This document shows, piece after piece, positions 8,417 through 15,649 of a stretch of 32,295 bases of DNA (the first letter of the stretch is position 1; every line of letters starts with the position of its first letter). The stretch is from an uncultured Prevotella sp. (lineage in GTDB: Bacteria > Bacteroidota > Bacteroidia > Bacteroidales > Bacteroidaceae), in contig UQCW01000027.1 in NCBI GenBank assembly GCA_900539625.1, forward strand, positions 1 to 32,295, read 5' to 3'. A program made the position numbers and the translations under genes. The notes under the pieces were generated by a model that saw nothing but the letters and a program-made list of their open reading frames with translations, ran no database searches and was not told where the DNA came from.

Positions 8417-8818
8417 TCAAGCAATGCTCAGCAACTCCACATCGAAGATGAGCGTGGAGTTGGCAGGAATATCTCCCGCTTTGCACGCGCCATAGCCAGC
8501 GGCAGCAGGGATGCAAATTTCCCATCGGTCGCCAGGAACCATGCGTGGCAAGGCAATCTGCCAGCCAGTGATGACATCCTTGAGACGGAAGGCGGCAGGG
8601 ATGCCAGTGCGGCGCGTATCATCAAAAACACGACCGTTGATGAGGCGGCCCGTATAGTGTACGCTCACCACACTGCGGATGTTCGGGTGACGGTCGCCCT
8701 CGCCAGAAGCGATTCTGCGGGCGCGCACGCCACAAGGCATTTCAATGATTTCCTCGCCCTCGCCGAATGTTTTCACGAAGGCTTCATTACACTGTATGTA
8801 GTCTGTTTTCTTTGACAT
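8417..8818 (-). CDS. Cytoplasmic FKBP-type peptidyl-prolyl cis-trans isomerase
   Basis: A 133-residue single-domain FKBP that catalyses proline cis-trans isomerisation during protein folding. The open frame extends upstream to 8914 but those residues run into the repeat element at 8836, so the start is placed at the ATG at 8818 (MSKKTDYIQCNEAF). There is no signal peptide or lipobox, unlike most Bacteroidetes FKBPs, which are exported; this one should be cytoplasmic. FKBP signatures are VHYTGRLINGRVFDDT, the pocket segment VITGWQIALPRMVPGDRWEI, the PAAAGYGA loop and the final strand IPANSTLIFDVELL. It stands alone between its own terminator and a palindromic repeat 17 bp upstream that may provide its promoter. 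Confidence 0.9.
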   Translation of the reverse strand: MSKKTDYIQCNEAFVKTFGEGEEIIEMPCGVRARRIASGEGDRHPNIRSVVSVHYTGRLINGRVFDDTRRTGIPAAFRLKDVITGWQIALPRMVPGDRWEICIPAAAGYGACKAGDIPANSTLIFDVELLSIA

Positions 8819-8835
8819 AAACGAATTTTCATATA

Positions 8836-9026
8836 TAAGTAGGTGGTCAAAATTATTTTTATAATATATGCCAAGAACATTATTCTTACATTTGAAACGT
8901 CCTCTCGGGCGCATCTACTTACCTTGTTTTCAGTCGCAATGCCCGCATTGCTCCTTCAAACAAGGTGGCGTAGCTGCATCCCGATAGAACATTTCAAATG
9001 TAAAAATAATTCTGACCCCCCACTTA
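8836..9026. mobile_element. Palindromic MITE-like element, copy 1
   Basis: A 191-bp element with imperfect terminal inverted repeats: the first 25 bp (8836-8860) match the complement of the last 25 with three mismatches. The left arm, next to the FKBP start, carries about 28 additional bases (ATAATATATGCCAAGAAC region) missing from the right arm. The core has nested inverted repeats: CCTTG/CAAGG around the hairpin GCAATGCCCGCATTGC (8935-8950). It has no coding capacity. The same element recurs at 11180-11370 with the long arm on the opposite side, and a shorter relative lies at 18039-18211. No target-site duplication was seen. Confidence 0.8.
8848..8855 (-). promoter_or_regulatory. Possible -7 promoter box inside repeat copy 1, reading into the FKBP gene
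   Basis: TAATTTTG on the minus strand, an exact TAnnTTTG, lies in the long arm of the repeat and would start transcription about 23 nt before the FKBP ATG. The short arm of the same element reads TAATTCTG, a degenerate version. No -33 TTTG is found at the proper distance. Confidence 0.45.
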
Positions 9027-9053
9027 CCAACCACCATTTTCTCTCCCGAAGAT

Positions 9054-9094
9054 AAAAAAACGGCAAGGATGCAGATATATCCCATCCCTGCCGT
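9054..9094 (-). terminator. Rho-independent terminator of the carboxyltransferase gene
   Basis: Stem arms ACGGCAAGGATG (9060-9071) and its complement at 9083-9094, with a one-base irregularity, are followed on the minus strand by seven T residues (9060-9054). It lies about 25 bp past the stop codon at 9118. Confidence 0.9.
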
Positions 9095-9117
9095 TGATTA
9101 TCCTTTTCTACACAGGA

Positions 9118-10893
9118 TTATTCGCCGCGCTCGATGTAGGCGATAACATCGCCCTTGCTGACGTGGGCACCCTGCTTGGCGTTGATTTCAACGAGCTTGC
9201 CACCCAAAGCAGCAGGCAGTTCGTTGATCTGGCCATGAGTGTTTTCGAGATAGCAGAAGCGGTCGCCCTCGGCGTAAGTTTTGCCGATGAACGGTTCGAT
9301 GCTCTTCACGCACTCGCCGTCGCCACCGATTTCCCAAAGGATGATGCCGCTCTCAGGAGCCACGATGGCATCGGCCTTGGCGTGCTTGAAGGCAGCAGCC
9401 TCTTCAGGAGAAATGCCCTTCGATGCTTCCTTGTCTTTGGCAGCCTGCAAGTCGGCCAGGAAGCGCTTCTTGGCTGCACCATTCTTATAGTCGCGATACT
9501 GCGTTTCGTGCATGGCAAATTCGAAGAGCTCTTCATCGTCTTCACCGCGCTCCCATCCATTTTCTTCCATTTCCTTTTCGAAGCGAGCCAAATCGTCGGG
9601 ATAGTAGCTCTGCGGGTCGGCCGTGGTGAACTCGAAGCCCTTTTCCTTGGCCAGTTCGATGATTTCCGGAGCCACCTCGCCAGGCAACTTACCGCTCTTG
9701 CCGAGAATCATGCCCCAGATGCTGTCGTCCATCATAGAATAGCGCGGCTTGTGCATTGACTCGGTCAGGAGGTTCATGAGGGCGATGTTCTTCACATATT
9801 GTGAGAACGGCGTCACGAGGGGTGGATAACCCACGCGCGGCCATACATAAGCCACTTCGTTGAAGAGCTTCACGAGCAGTGCGTCTTCAGAAAGCGGTTC
9901 GAGACCATCCTTGGCACGGTTGCTGTTGATGGCACTCATCACGCCCGTCAAGTCGGCCATCATAGAGCCCATCATACCGCCCGGCAGACCGCAGCCCAAG
10001 AGAAGAGAGCTCATCAGTTTGTTGGCGGGGTTCATGAAGTAGCCCAAGAAGTCGTCGATGAATTCCTGCGTGAGCTTGCGGGCTTCCATGTAGGCATCCA
10101 TATTGATTTCAGGCACGTCGAAACCGGCATGCTTCAACATCGACTGCACGGAGATCACGTCGGGATGAACCTTACCCCACGAGAGCGGTTCGATGGCGGT
10201 GTCGATGACGTCTGCACCGTTCTTGCAGACTTCCAGGATGCTGGCCATTGAGAGGCCTGGACCTGAGTGGCCGTGATATTCGATGATGACTTCAGGATGC
10301 TTGTCCTTGATCATCTTGGTGAGCTTGCCGAGCATGGCTGGCTGACCAATACCTGCCATATCCTTCAAGCAGATTTCAGGTGCACCAGCTTCGATGAGCT
10401 GGTCGGCGATATTGGCATAATATTCAGCTGTATGGATTGGCGAGGTGGTGATGCAGAGCGTGGCCTGCGGAGTCATGCCAGCTTCGAGGGCATAGTGGAT
10501 GGAAGGAATGATGTTTCTAACGTCGTTCAAACCACAGAAGATGCGCGTGATGTCGACACCCTGGGCATGCTTCACCTTATACATGAGTCGGCGCACGTCA
10601 GCCGGCACGGGGAACATGCGCAACGCGTTCAAGCCGCGGTCGAGCATGTGGGTTTTGATGCCCACTTCGTTGAATGGCTTCGTGAAGGCACGCACGGCCT
10701 TGTTGGGGTTCTCACCATAAAGGAGATTCACCTGTTCAAAAGCGCCGCCGTTTGTTTCCACGCGGGCAAAGCAACCCATCTTGATGATTACAGGTGCAAT
10801 ACGCTCCAACTGGTCTTTGCGGGGCTGGAACTTACCGCTACTTTGGAACATGTCTCGATAGACAAGACTGAATTGAATCTTACGTTTTGTCAT
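9118..10893 (-). CDS. Oxaloacetate decarboxylase alpha / pyruvate carboxylase B-type carboxyltransferase, no biotin lysine
   Basis: A 591-residue protein of the conserved carboxyltransferase family, which moves CO2 between a biotin carrier and an oxo-acid such as pyruvate/oxaloacetate. The N-terminal TIM barrel keeps the metal site: Asp14 in VYRDMFQ, the expected carbamylated Lys177 in CLKDMAG and His207/His209 in YHGHSGPG. The typical RIFCGLNDVRN strand and the conserved carboxylase domain follow. The C-terminal part (about 510-591) folds like a biotinyl/lipoyl carrier (IVAPESGIILWEI, LGGKLVEINAKQG), but the usual AMKM biotinylation motif is replaced by CYLENTHGQINELPA. No oadB, oadG or biotin carboxylase gene is adjacent. 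It may work with a separate carrier protein, or in another reaction. It has its own promoter and terminator, so it is monocistronic. Confidence 0.85.
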   Translation of the reverse strand: MTKRKIQFSLVYRDMFQSSGKFQPRKDQLERIAPVIIKMGCFARVETNGGAFEQVNLLYGENPNKAVRAFTKPFNEVGIKTHMLDRGLNALRMFPVPADVRRLMYKVKHAQGVDITRIFCGLNDVRNIIPSIHYALEAGMTPQATLCITTSPIHTAEYYANIADQLIEAGAPEICLKDMAGIGQPAMLGKLTKMIKDKHPEVIIEYHGHSGPGLSMASILEVCKNGADVIDTAIEPLSWGKVHPDVISVQSMLKHAGFDVPEINMDAYMEARKLTQEFIDDFLGYFMNPANKLMSSLLLGCGLPGGMMGSMMADLTGVMSAINSNRAKDGLEPLSEDALLVKLFNEVAYVWPRVGYPPLVTPFSQYVKNIALMNLLTESMHKPRYSMMDDSIWGMILGKSGKLPGEVAPEIIELAKEKGFEFTTADPQSYYPDDLARFEKEMEENGWERGEDDEELFEFAMHETQYRDYKNGAAKKRFLADLQAAKDKEASKGISPEEAAAFKHAKADAIVAPESGIILWEIGGDGECVKSIEPFIGKTYAEGDRFCYLENTHGQINELPAALGGKLVEINAKQGAHVSKGDVIAYIERGE

Positions 10894-10949
10894 AGGTGTA
10901 TGATTTGTTTCTTAATTTGCTCAATATGGTGCGATTTGTGCACCAGCTG

Positions 10950-10980
10950 CAAAGTTACTGCAAACCTCGCTAAGAGCAAA
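10950..10980 (-). promoter_or_regulatory. Sigma-ABfr-type promoter of the carboxyltransferase gene
   Basis: Minus strand TTTG (10980-10977), 19-bp spacer, TAACTTTG (10957-10950): an exact consensus match about 50 bp upstream of the ATG at 10893. Beyond it, 10981-11160 contains no gene that I can support. Confidence 0.8.
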
Positions 10981-11166
10981 ACGAATGGGGGAAAGTTTTC
11001 GTGTCAACGCGTTTTTTTGTATCCTTTGGCAGTTTACCTCTTGGCGTTCAGACGGATTTTTTCACCATTACTTAGCATCGAAGGCCGAAAGCGGAATCGC
11101 GCCGCGCCATCTTGCCTGCCCGTCAGAAAGGCGTGGCGAAGTCTGCATACATTGAGAAAAAATACG

Positions 11167-11174
11167 TAACTTTG
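11167..11174 (+). promoter_or_regulatory. Candidate native -7 box of queA
   Basis: TAACTTTG matches TAnnTTTG exactly and ends 5 bp before repeat copy 2. No TTTG is present at -33. Transcription from here would start at the first bases of the repeat, making the whole element part of the queA leader. Confidence 0.45.
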
Positions 11175-11179
11175 CTACT

Positions 11180-11370
11180 TAAGTAGGTGGTCAGAATTAT
11201 TTTCACATTTGCAACGTCCTCTCGGGCGCATCTACTTACCTTGTTTTCAGTCGCAATGCCCGCATTGCTCCTTCAACCAAGGTGGCGTATCTGCATCCCG
11301 ATAGAACATTTCAAATGTAAAAATAATGCTCTTGGCATATATTATAAAAATAATTTTGACCACCTACTTA
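11180..11370. mobile_element. Palindromic MITE-like element, copy 2
   Basis: A 191-bp element whose core (11215-11310) is nearly identical to copy 1 and in the same strand orientation, including the hairpin GCAATGCCCGCATTGC at 11252-11267. Its long arm is at the right end (11311-11370), next to queA, and is the near-perfect complement of the long left arm of copy 1; its left arm is the shortened type. Terminal sequences are TAAGTAGGTGG and CCACCTACTTA. It is non-coding and lies 29 bp upstream of the queA start. No target duplication was seen. Confidence 0.8.
11351..11358 (+). promoter_or_regulatory. Possible -7 promoter box inside repeat copy 2, reading into queA
   Basis: TAATTTTG in the long arm of the repeat is an exact TAnnTTTG, 41 bp before the queA ATG. 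It is the same box as in copy 1, again pointed at the adjacent gene. No consensus -33 is at 19-21 bp. Confidence 0.45.
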
Positions 11371-11399
11371 TATAATGAGCTAAACAACTAACAGTTTCT

Positions 11400-12635
11400 A
11401 TGACAGAAAACCCAACCCAACATATCCACATCAGCGATTACGACTATCCGCTGCCCGATGAACGCATTGCGAAATATCCGCTCGCAGAGCGCGACACTTC
11501 GAAACTGCTACTTTACCGCAACGGCGAAGTGAAGGAAGACAAGTTTTTCAACCTTCCGAACTATCTGCCGAAGGGGGCCTTAATGGTGTTCAACAACACG
11601 AAGGTGATTCAGGCGCGTCTGCATTTCCACAAAAGCACTGGCGCCCTCATCGAAGTGTTTTGCCTGGAGCCACACACGCCGGCCGACTATCAACTCTCGT
11701 TTGCCCAGACGGGCAGCGTGACTTGGACTTGCCTCATCGGTAATCTCAAGAAATGGAAGGAAGGACGCCTGGAACGCTCCATCAAGGTGGGTGGAAAGGA
11801 ACTGACGCTGACGGCAGAGCGCCTCGGCATCAGCGGAACGGGGCATGAAGTGCGTTTTGCATGGGACGACAACACGGTGAGCTTTTCGGAAGTGCTCGAC
11901 GCCATCGGCGAGCTCCCCATCCCGCCCTATCTCAACCGAGACACGGAAGAGAGCGACTTGCGCACTTACCAAACGGTCTACAGTAAAATCAAGGGATCGG
12001 TGGCGGCACCTACTGCGGGACTGCACTTCACGGAGCGTGTCTTGAAAGCCATCGACGAGAAGGGCATTGAGCGAAACGAAGTGACGCTCCACGTGGGCGC
12101 AGGAACGTTTAAACCGGTGAAGAGCGAGGAAATCGCGGGACACACGATGCACGCGGAATGGATTGCCGTGAAGCGCGAAAGCATTGAGCGACTGATTGCC
12201 CACGGAGGATGGTGCATTGCGGTGGGAACAACTTCCGTACGCACGCTGGAGAGCCTTTACTACGTTGGCGTGATGATCCACCAGAACCCGAACGCCACGG
12301 CCGACGACCTGCACGTGCCGCAGTGGATGCCTTATGAATATGCCGCTTCTGAGGGCGACAAACTGACCACGCTGGAGGCGCTGCAAGAGATTGCCGACTG
12401 GATGGACCGCAACGCGCTGCCGGTGTTGCACACGTCAACGCGAATCATCATCGCGCCAGGATATGACTACCACATCGTGCGCACCATCGTCACGAATTTC
12501 CACCAGCCGAAGAGCACGCTCCTGCTGTTGGTGTCGGCCTTTGTCAAAGGCGACTGGCACCGCATCTACGACTATGCTCTCGCCAACAATTTCCGCTTTC
12601 TCTCCTACGGCGACAGTTCGCTGCTGAATTACTAA
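11400..12635 (+). CDS. queA: S-adenosylmethionine:tRNA ribosyltransferase-isomerase
   Basis: A 411-residue enzyme of queuosine biosynthesis that transfers and isomerises the ribosyl group of S-adenosylmethionine onto preQ1 at the tRNA wobble position (position 34), giving epoxyqueuosine. Family segments seen in order are YPLPDERIAKYPL near the N terminus, VFNNTKVIQARL, IPPYLNR, the PTAGLHFT motif, LHVGAGTFKPV, MHAEW, VGTTSVRTLESL, TSTRIIIAPGY and TNFHQPKSTLLLLVSAF near the C terminus. It is longer than the E. coli enzyme (356 residues), as is usual in Bacteroidetes. The ATG at 11400 starts 29 bp after a palindromic repeat that may supply or reshape its promoter. The Nudix gene follows 81 bp later on the same strand, so the two may be co-transcribed. 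Confidence 0.96.
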   Translation: MTENPTQHIHISDYDYPLPDERIAKYPLAERDTSKLLLYRNGEVKEDKFFNLPNYLPKGALMVFNNTKVIQARLHFHKSTGALIEVFCLEPHTPADYQLSFAQTGSVTWTCLIGNLKKWKEGRLERSIKVGGKELTLTAERLGISGTGHEVRFAWDDNTVSFSEVLDAIGELPIPPYLNRDTEESDLRTYQTVYSKIKGSVAAPTAGLHFTERVLKAIDEKGIERNEVTLHVGAGTFKPVKSEEIAGHTMHAEWIAVKRESIERLIAHGGWCIAVGTTSVRTLESLYYVGVMIHQNPNATADDLHVPQWMPYEYAASEGDKLTTLEALQEIADWMDRNALPVLHTSTRIIIAPGYDYHIVRTIVTNFHQPKSTLLLLVSAFVKGDWHRIYDYALANNFRFLSYGDSSLLNY

Positions 12636-12716
12636 AGAACGACTGTTTATATATCTAACGACTTCTTGTGGCGGCAGAAGTCCCCCACCCAATCCCCAAC
12701 AACAAACGCAACAAAC

Positions 12717-13223
12717 ATGAAACACGACAACATGGAAGAACTCCTGCCGCTGGTTGACGAAGAAGGCAACGTCGTCGGAAAAGCCACGCGCGGAGAATGT
12801 CATGGCGGCACGCGGCCGCTGCATCCCGTGGTGCACCTCCACGTTTTCAACTCCCAATGCGAACTGTTCCTGCAAAAGCGCCCCGACTGGAAGGACATCC
12901 AACCGGGACGATGGGACACGGCGGTTGGCGGACACGTCGACTGGGGCGAGAGCATCGAAGAGGCGCTGGCGCGTGAGGTGCGCGAAGAAATCGGACTGAC
13001 GAATTTCACACCGAAATTTCTCGGCCGCTATGTGTTTGAAAGCAACCGCGAGCGCGAACTGGTACACGTGTTCACCACACGCACCCACGCCAAACCAAAA
13101 ATCTCGGAGGAGGTGGCCGACGGACGCTTCTTCTCTCGCACCGACATCCTCGACCTGATGCAAATGGGCTTCTTCACACCCAACTTCGAGCAGGAATGGC
13201 TGCGGTTCTTCGGTAACGACTGA
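12717..13223 (+). CDS. Nudix hydrolase (YfcD / IPP-isomerase-like)
   Basis: A 168-residue Nudix protein predicted to hydrolyse a nucleoside-diphosphate-linked or other diphosphate compound. The full Nudix box is present: GGHVDWGESIEEALAREV followed by REEIGL, matching GX5EX7REUXEEXGU, so the Mg2+-binding glutamates are intact. The N-terminal LLPLVDEEGNVVGKATRGECH and the HLHVFNSQCELFLQKRPDWKDIQPGRWD segment resemble the subgroup related to type-1 isopentenyl-diphosphate isomerase (YfcD-like). The start is put at the ATG at 12717; a second ATG at 12732 (MEELLPLVDEEG) is as good, and an upstream one at 12666 gives a low-complexity extension unlikely to be real. Substrate unknown. Probably transcribed with queA. 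Confidence 0.88.
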   Translation: MKHDNMEELLPLVDEEGNVVGKATRGECHGGTRPLHPVVHLHVFNSQCELFLQKRPDWKDIQPGRWDTAVGGHVDWGESIEEALAREVREEIGLTNFTPKFLGRYVFESNRERELVHVFTTRTHAKPKISEEVADGRFFSRTDILDLMQMGFFTPNFEQEWLRFFGND

Positions 13224-13383
13224 CAAGGGAGAACGAGATACCAGCAAGCAGCAGTTGGTTTAACAAAACGCCCAATCGTTGCATGCCATCTCCCTCGTGT
13301 TTTTCCAGCCGATGGTGCCCGTTTTTCCAATCCACCCCCTTTCTGCAAACCCCGTCCTTAAGGTTTGCCAACACGGTCCTAAG

Positions 13384-13509
13384 ACTTTTTGGCGAACGCA
13401 GGACGAGGCACAAGCGAACGCAGGGCGAGGCACAAGCGAACGCAGGGCGAGACACGAACGAACGCAGGGCGAGACGCGCTCGAACGCAGGACGGCGTTCG
13501 CCAAAAAGT
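13384..13509. repeat. 22-bp tandem repeat array enclosed by a 16-bp perfect inverted repeat
   Basis: About four and a half units starting (G)CGAACGCAGG occupy 13392-13413, 13414-13435, 13436-13457, 13458-13480 and a partial 13481-13493. The array is bounded by ACTTTTTGGCGAACGC (13384-13399) and its exact complement GCGTTCGCCAAAAAGT (13494-13509), so the left arm overlaps the first unit. The unit length is not a multiple of three and no gene is supported across it. The remainder of 13224-13615 shows only a small hairpin, GCAAACC/GGTTTGC at 13345-13368. Confidence 0.85.
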
Positions 13510-13615
13510 ATAGGGAAAGCGTTGGCAACTATAAAAAAACGGGGTGTGGCAACGGTGTGTCCTCTGCCCCACCGTCAGTTTTGAAACACTTCTCCCAACA
13601 AACACTTTTTTCCAA

Positions 13616-14221
13616 ATGACACTACAAGAACAAATCAGAGAAATAAAAAAGAACCTGCGCGGCGTCATGAACGGCCCCGTGAGCCAGTCGATGCGCGAAA
13701 AAGGACTGACCTATAAGGTGAACTTCGGCGTGGAACTGCCCCGCCTGCGCGAAATGGCGGAAGAATGGCCACACAACTACGAACTGGCGGCGGCACTCTG
13801 GAAGGAGAATATTCGCGAATGCCGACTGCTGGCTGGCATGCTGATGCCGACAGAGGATTTCCCGGCAGACCTTGCGGAACTTTGGGTGGAACAGATGAAT
13901 TTCCCCGAAGAAGCGGAATGCACCGTTGTTCACCTCTTCGCACGCCTGCCCTACGCTTCTGAAAAGGCGTTTGCCTGGATTGCACGCGAGGAACCGATGT
14001 TCCGCCTCTGCGGCTGGCATCTGCTCTCACGACTTTTCATGCAGGGTGCCAAACCGTTGCCGCGCGATGCGGAGGAAATGCTTGACCAGGCCGCCTCGGA
14101 GCTGATTGGCACCGACATGGTGCTCAAACGCGCCGCACACACGGCCATCCTGCGCTTCATGAACCTCGGCGAAGAGGAAGAACGGCAGAGCGAAAAGGTG
14201 CTCACGGCATGCGGACTTTAA
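13616..14221 (+). CDS. DNA alkylation repair-like (AlkD/HEAT-repeat) protein
   Basis: A 201-residue helical protein resembling the short Bacteroidetes members of the DNA alkylation repair (AlkD) family, HEAT-like proteins that excise alkylated bases. Recognisable are the N-terminal EQIREIKKNLRGVMNG, the SMREKGLTYKVNFGVELPRL segment, ALWKENIRECRLLAGMLM, then ARLPYASEKAFAWI and GWHLLSRLFMQG. It is shorter than Bacillus AlkD (about 237 residues), and I could not place the catalytic Trp/Asp residues with certainty, so activity is unproven. The ATG at 13616 begins MTLQEQIREIK; the frame is open from 13544, but those residues look non-coding. Its position just before recA fits a repair role, although recA has its own promoter. 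Confidence 0.7.
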   Translation: MTLQEQIREIKKNLRGVMNGPVSQSMREKGLTYKVNFGVELPRLREMAEEWPHNYELAAALWKENIRECRLLAGMLMPTEDFPADLAELWVEQMNFPEEAECTVVHLFARLPYASEKAFAWIAREEPMFRLCGWHLLSRLFMQGAKPLPRDAEEMLDQAASELIGTDMVLKRAAHTAILRFMNLGEEEERQSEKVLTACGL

Positions 14222-14305
14222 AGGGAAGACGAAATTCGGCATTGTTTTTTCAGAACGCTCCCCACAACTTTTCAAGTTTTTTTTCTTCCGTCACAATGAT
14301 TTTCG

Positions 14306-14313
14306 TACCTTTG
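14306..14313 (+). promoter_or_regulatory. -7 box of the recA promoter
   Basis: TACCTTTG is an exact TAnnTTTG, with a T-rich stretch (TTTC near 14282) at roughly the -33 distance. Start near 14320 gives a leader of about 145 nt. No LexA-type SOS palindrome was recognised nearby. Confidence 0.6.
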
Positions 14314-14345
14314 TGAGGCAAGCGATGGCGAGAATCTTCAGAACG

Positions 14346-14450
14346 CGGGCAGAGGCTGTCGTTTGCCCACAAAATGGAACGCCTCTGGCTTGCCCGTTCA
14401 TCATCATTGAGAAAGGAAAGATTACATAACACACCCTATTATATATAGGG
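14346..14450 (+). promoter_or_regulatory. Structured recA leader with two hairpins
   Basis: The first hairpin pairs CGGGCAGAGGC (14346-14356) with GCCTCT (14381-14386) and TGCCCG (14391-14396), with a four-base bulge. The second is CCCTATTATATATAGGG (14434-14450), ending 15 nt before the ATG. Function unknown. Confidence 0.45.
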
Positions 14451-14465
14451 CTAAATATCATATAT

Positions 14466-15497
14466 ATGGCTAAGAAAGAAGAAGAATTGCAAGACGGCAA
14501 TGTGAGCGGCAAGCTCCGCGCATTGCAAGCCGCAATGGCAAAGATAGAAAAAGACTTCGGCAAAGGGTCGATCATGAAGCTCGGCGACGAGCAAATCGAG
14601 AATGTCGATGTCATCCCAACGGGAAGTTTGGCGCTCAACGCCGCGCTCGGCGTTGGCGGTTATCCGAAGGGACGCATCATTGAAATCTACGGTCCGGAAA
14701 GCTCCGGTAAGACCACGTTGGCCATCCATGCCATCGCCGAAGCACAAAAGGCTGGCGGCATCGCGGCATTCATCGATGCCGAACACGCCTTCGACCGCTT
14801 CTATGCGGCCAAACTCGGCTGCGATGTCGACAACCTGCTCATCTCGCAGCCCGACAACGGCGAACAGGCATTGGAAATCGCCGACCAGCTCATCCGCTCT
14901 TCGGCCATCGACATCATCGTAGTCGACTCTGTTGCAGCCTTGACGCCGAAGGCGGAAATCGAAGGCGACATGGGCGACAACAAAGTGGGCTTGCAAGCCC
15001 GCCTCATGAGCCAGGCACTCCGCAAACTGACCTCAACCATCAGCAAGACCAACACCACCTGCATCTTCATCAACCAATTGCGCGAAAAGATCGGCGTGAT
15101 GTTCGGCAACCCTGAAACAACCACTGGCGGCAACGCGCTGAAATTCTATTCCAGCGTACGCCTCGACATCCGCCGCGTCACCACCATCAAAGACGGCGAC
15201 CAGCCCATCGGCAACCAGGTGCGCGTGAAGGTGGTGAAAAACAAAGTGGCACCTCCGTTCCGCAAAGCCGAATTTGAAATCACCTTCGGCGAAGGCATCT
15301 CCCACATCGGAGAAATCGTTGACCTCGGAACGGAGCTTGGCATCATCAAAAAGAGCGGCTCGTGGTTCAGCTATGGCGAGACCAAGATCGGACAGGGACG
15401 CGACGCCGTGAAACGCATCTTGAAGGACAACCCGGAACTCTGCGAAGAAATTGAAGCGCAAATCACGGAAGCGCTCAAAGACCAGCAGGAGGCCTAA
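14466..15497 (+). CDS. recA: Recombinase A
   Basis: A 343-residue DNA-dependent ATPase that forms filaments on single-stranded DNA, drives homologous strand exchange and promotes LexA-type self-cleavage where present. Walker A GPESSGKTT lies at 76-84 and the catalytic Glu106 is in IDAEHAF. Further signatures are the Walker B strand IDIIVVDSVAALTP, the DNA-binding loop 1 region EIEGDMGDNKVGLQARLMSQALRKLT, the loop 2 region FGNPETTTGGNALKFYSS, and the KVVKNKVAPPF segment. The length is typical of the family. The acidic tail (EEIEAQITEALKDQQEA) is present. The ATG at 14466 yields MAKKEEELQDG, directly behind an AT-rich leader with no Shine-Dalgarno sequence. It has its own promoter and terminator. 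Confidence 0.99.
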   Translation: MAKKEEELQDGNVSGKLRALQAAMAKIEKDFGKGSIMKLGDEQIENVDVIPTGSLALNAALGVGGYPKGRIIEIYGPESSGKTTLAIHAIAEAQKAGGIAAFIDAEHAFDRFYAAKLGCDVDNLLISQPDNGEQALEIADQLIRSSAIDIIVVDSVAALTPKAEIEGDMGDNKVGLQARLMSQALRKLTSTISKTNTTCIFINQLREKIGVMFGNPETTTGGNALKFYSSVRLDIRRVTTIKDGDQPIGNQVRVKVVKNKVAPPFRKAEFEITFGEGISHIGEIVDLGTELGIIKKSGSWFSYGETKIGQGRDAVKRILKDNPELCEEIEAQITEALKDQQEA

Positions 15498-15544
15498 GAA
15501 ACATCGGTGGCGCAGACAACGCACCACCACATCACATCACATCC

Positions 15545-15583
15545 ATCCCGTGTAAGCCCCGACGTTTACACGGGATTTTCTTT
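15545..15583 (+). terminator. Rho-independent terminator of recA
   Basis: ATCCCGTGTAA (15545-15555) pairs perfectly with TTACACGGGAT (15566-15576), followed by TTTCTTT. It starts about 50 bp past the recA stop codon. Confidence 0.92.
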
Positions 15584-15649
15584 CCACAAGCAGTGCATTC
15601 TGTCACCCCCCGACGCACACGAACGCTCTGCCCCAAACAACCAAACATC

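Noticed and set aside
8819..8914. N-terminal extension of the FKBP protein
   Set aside because: The upstream open frame runs into the palindromic repeat; residues encoded there are unrelated to FKBP and lack a signal peptide.
13384..13509. CRISPR array
   Set aside because: Units are contiguous tandem repeats without unique spacers, and no cas gene is present.
13279..13619. Open frames through the 22-bp tandem array
   Set aside because: All three plus-strand frames are open because the repeat unit lacks stop codons; the products are low-complexity Arg/Gly/Glu repeats with no start-site support.
14222..14305. SOS (LexA) operator for recA
   Set aside because: No palindrome resembling a known LexA site could be seen around the promoter.
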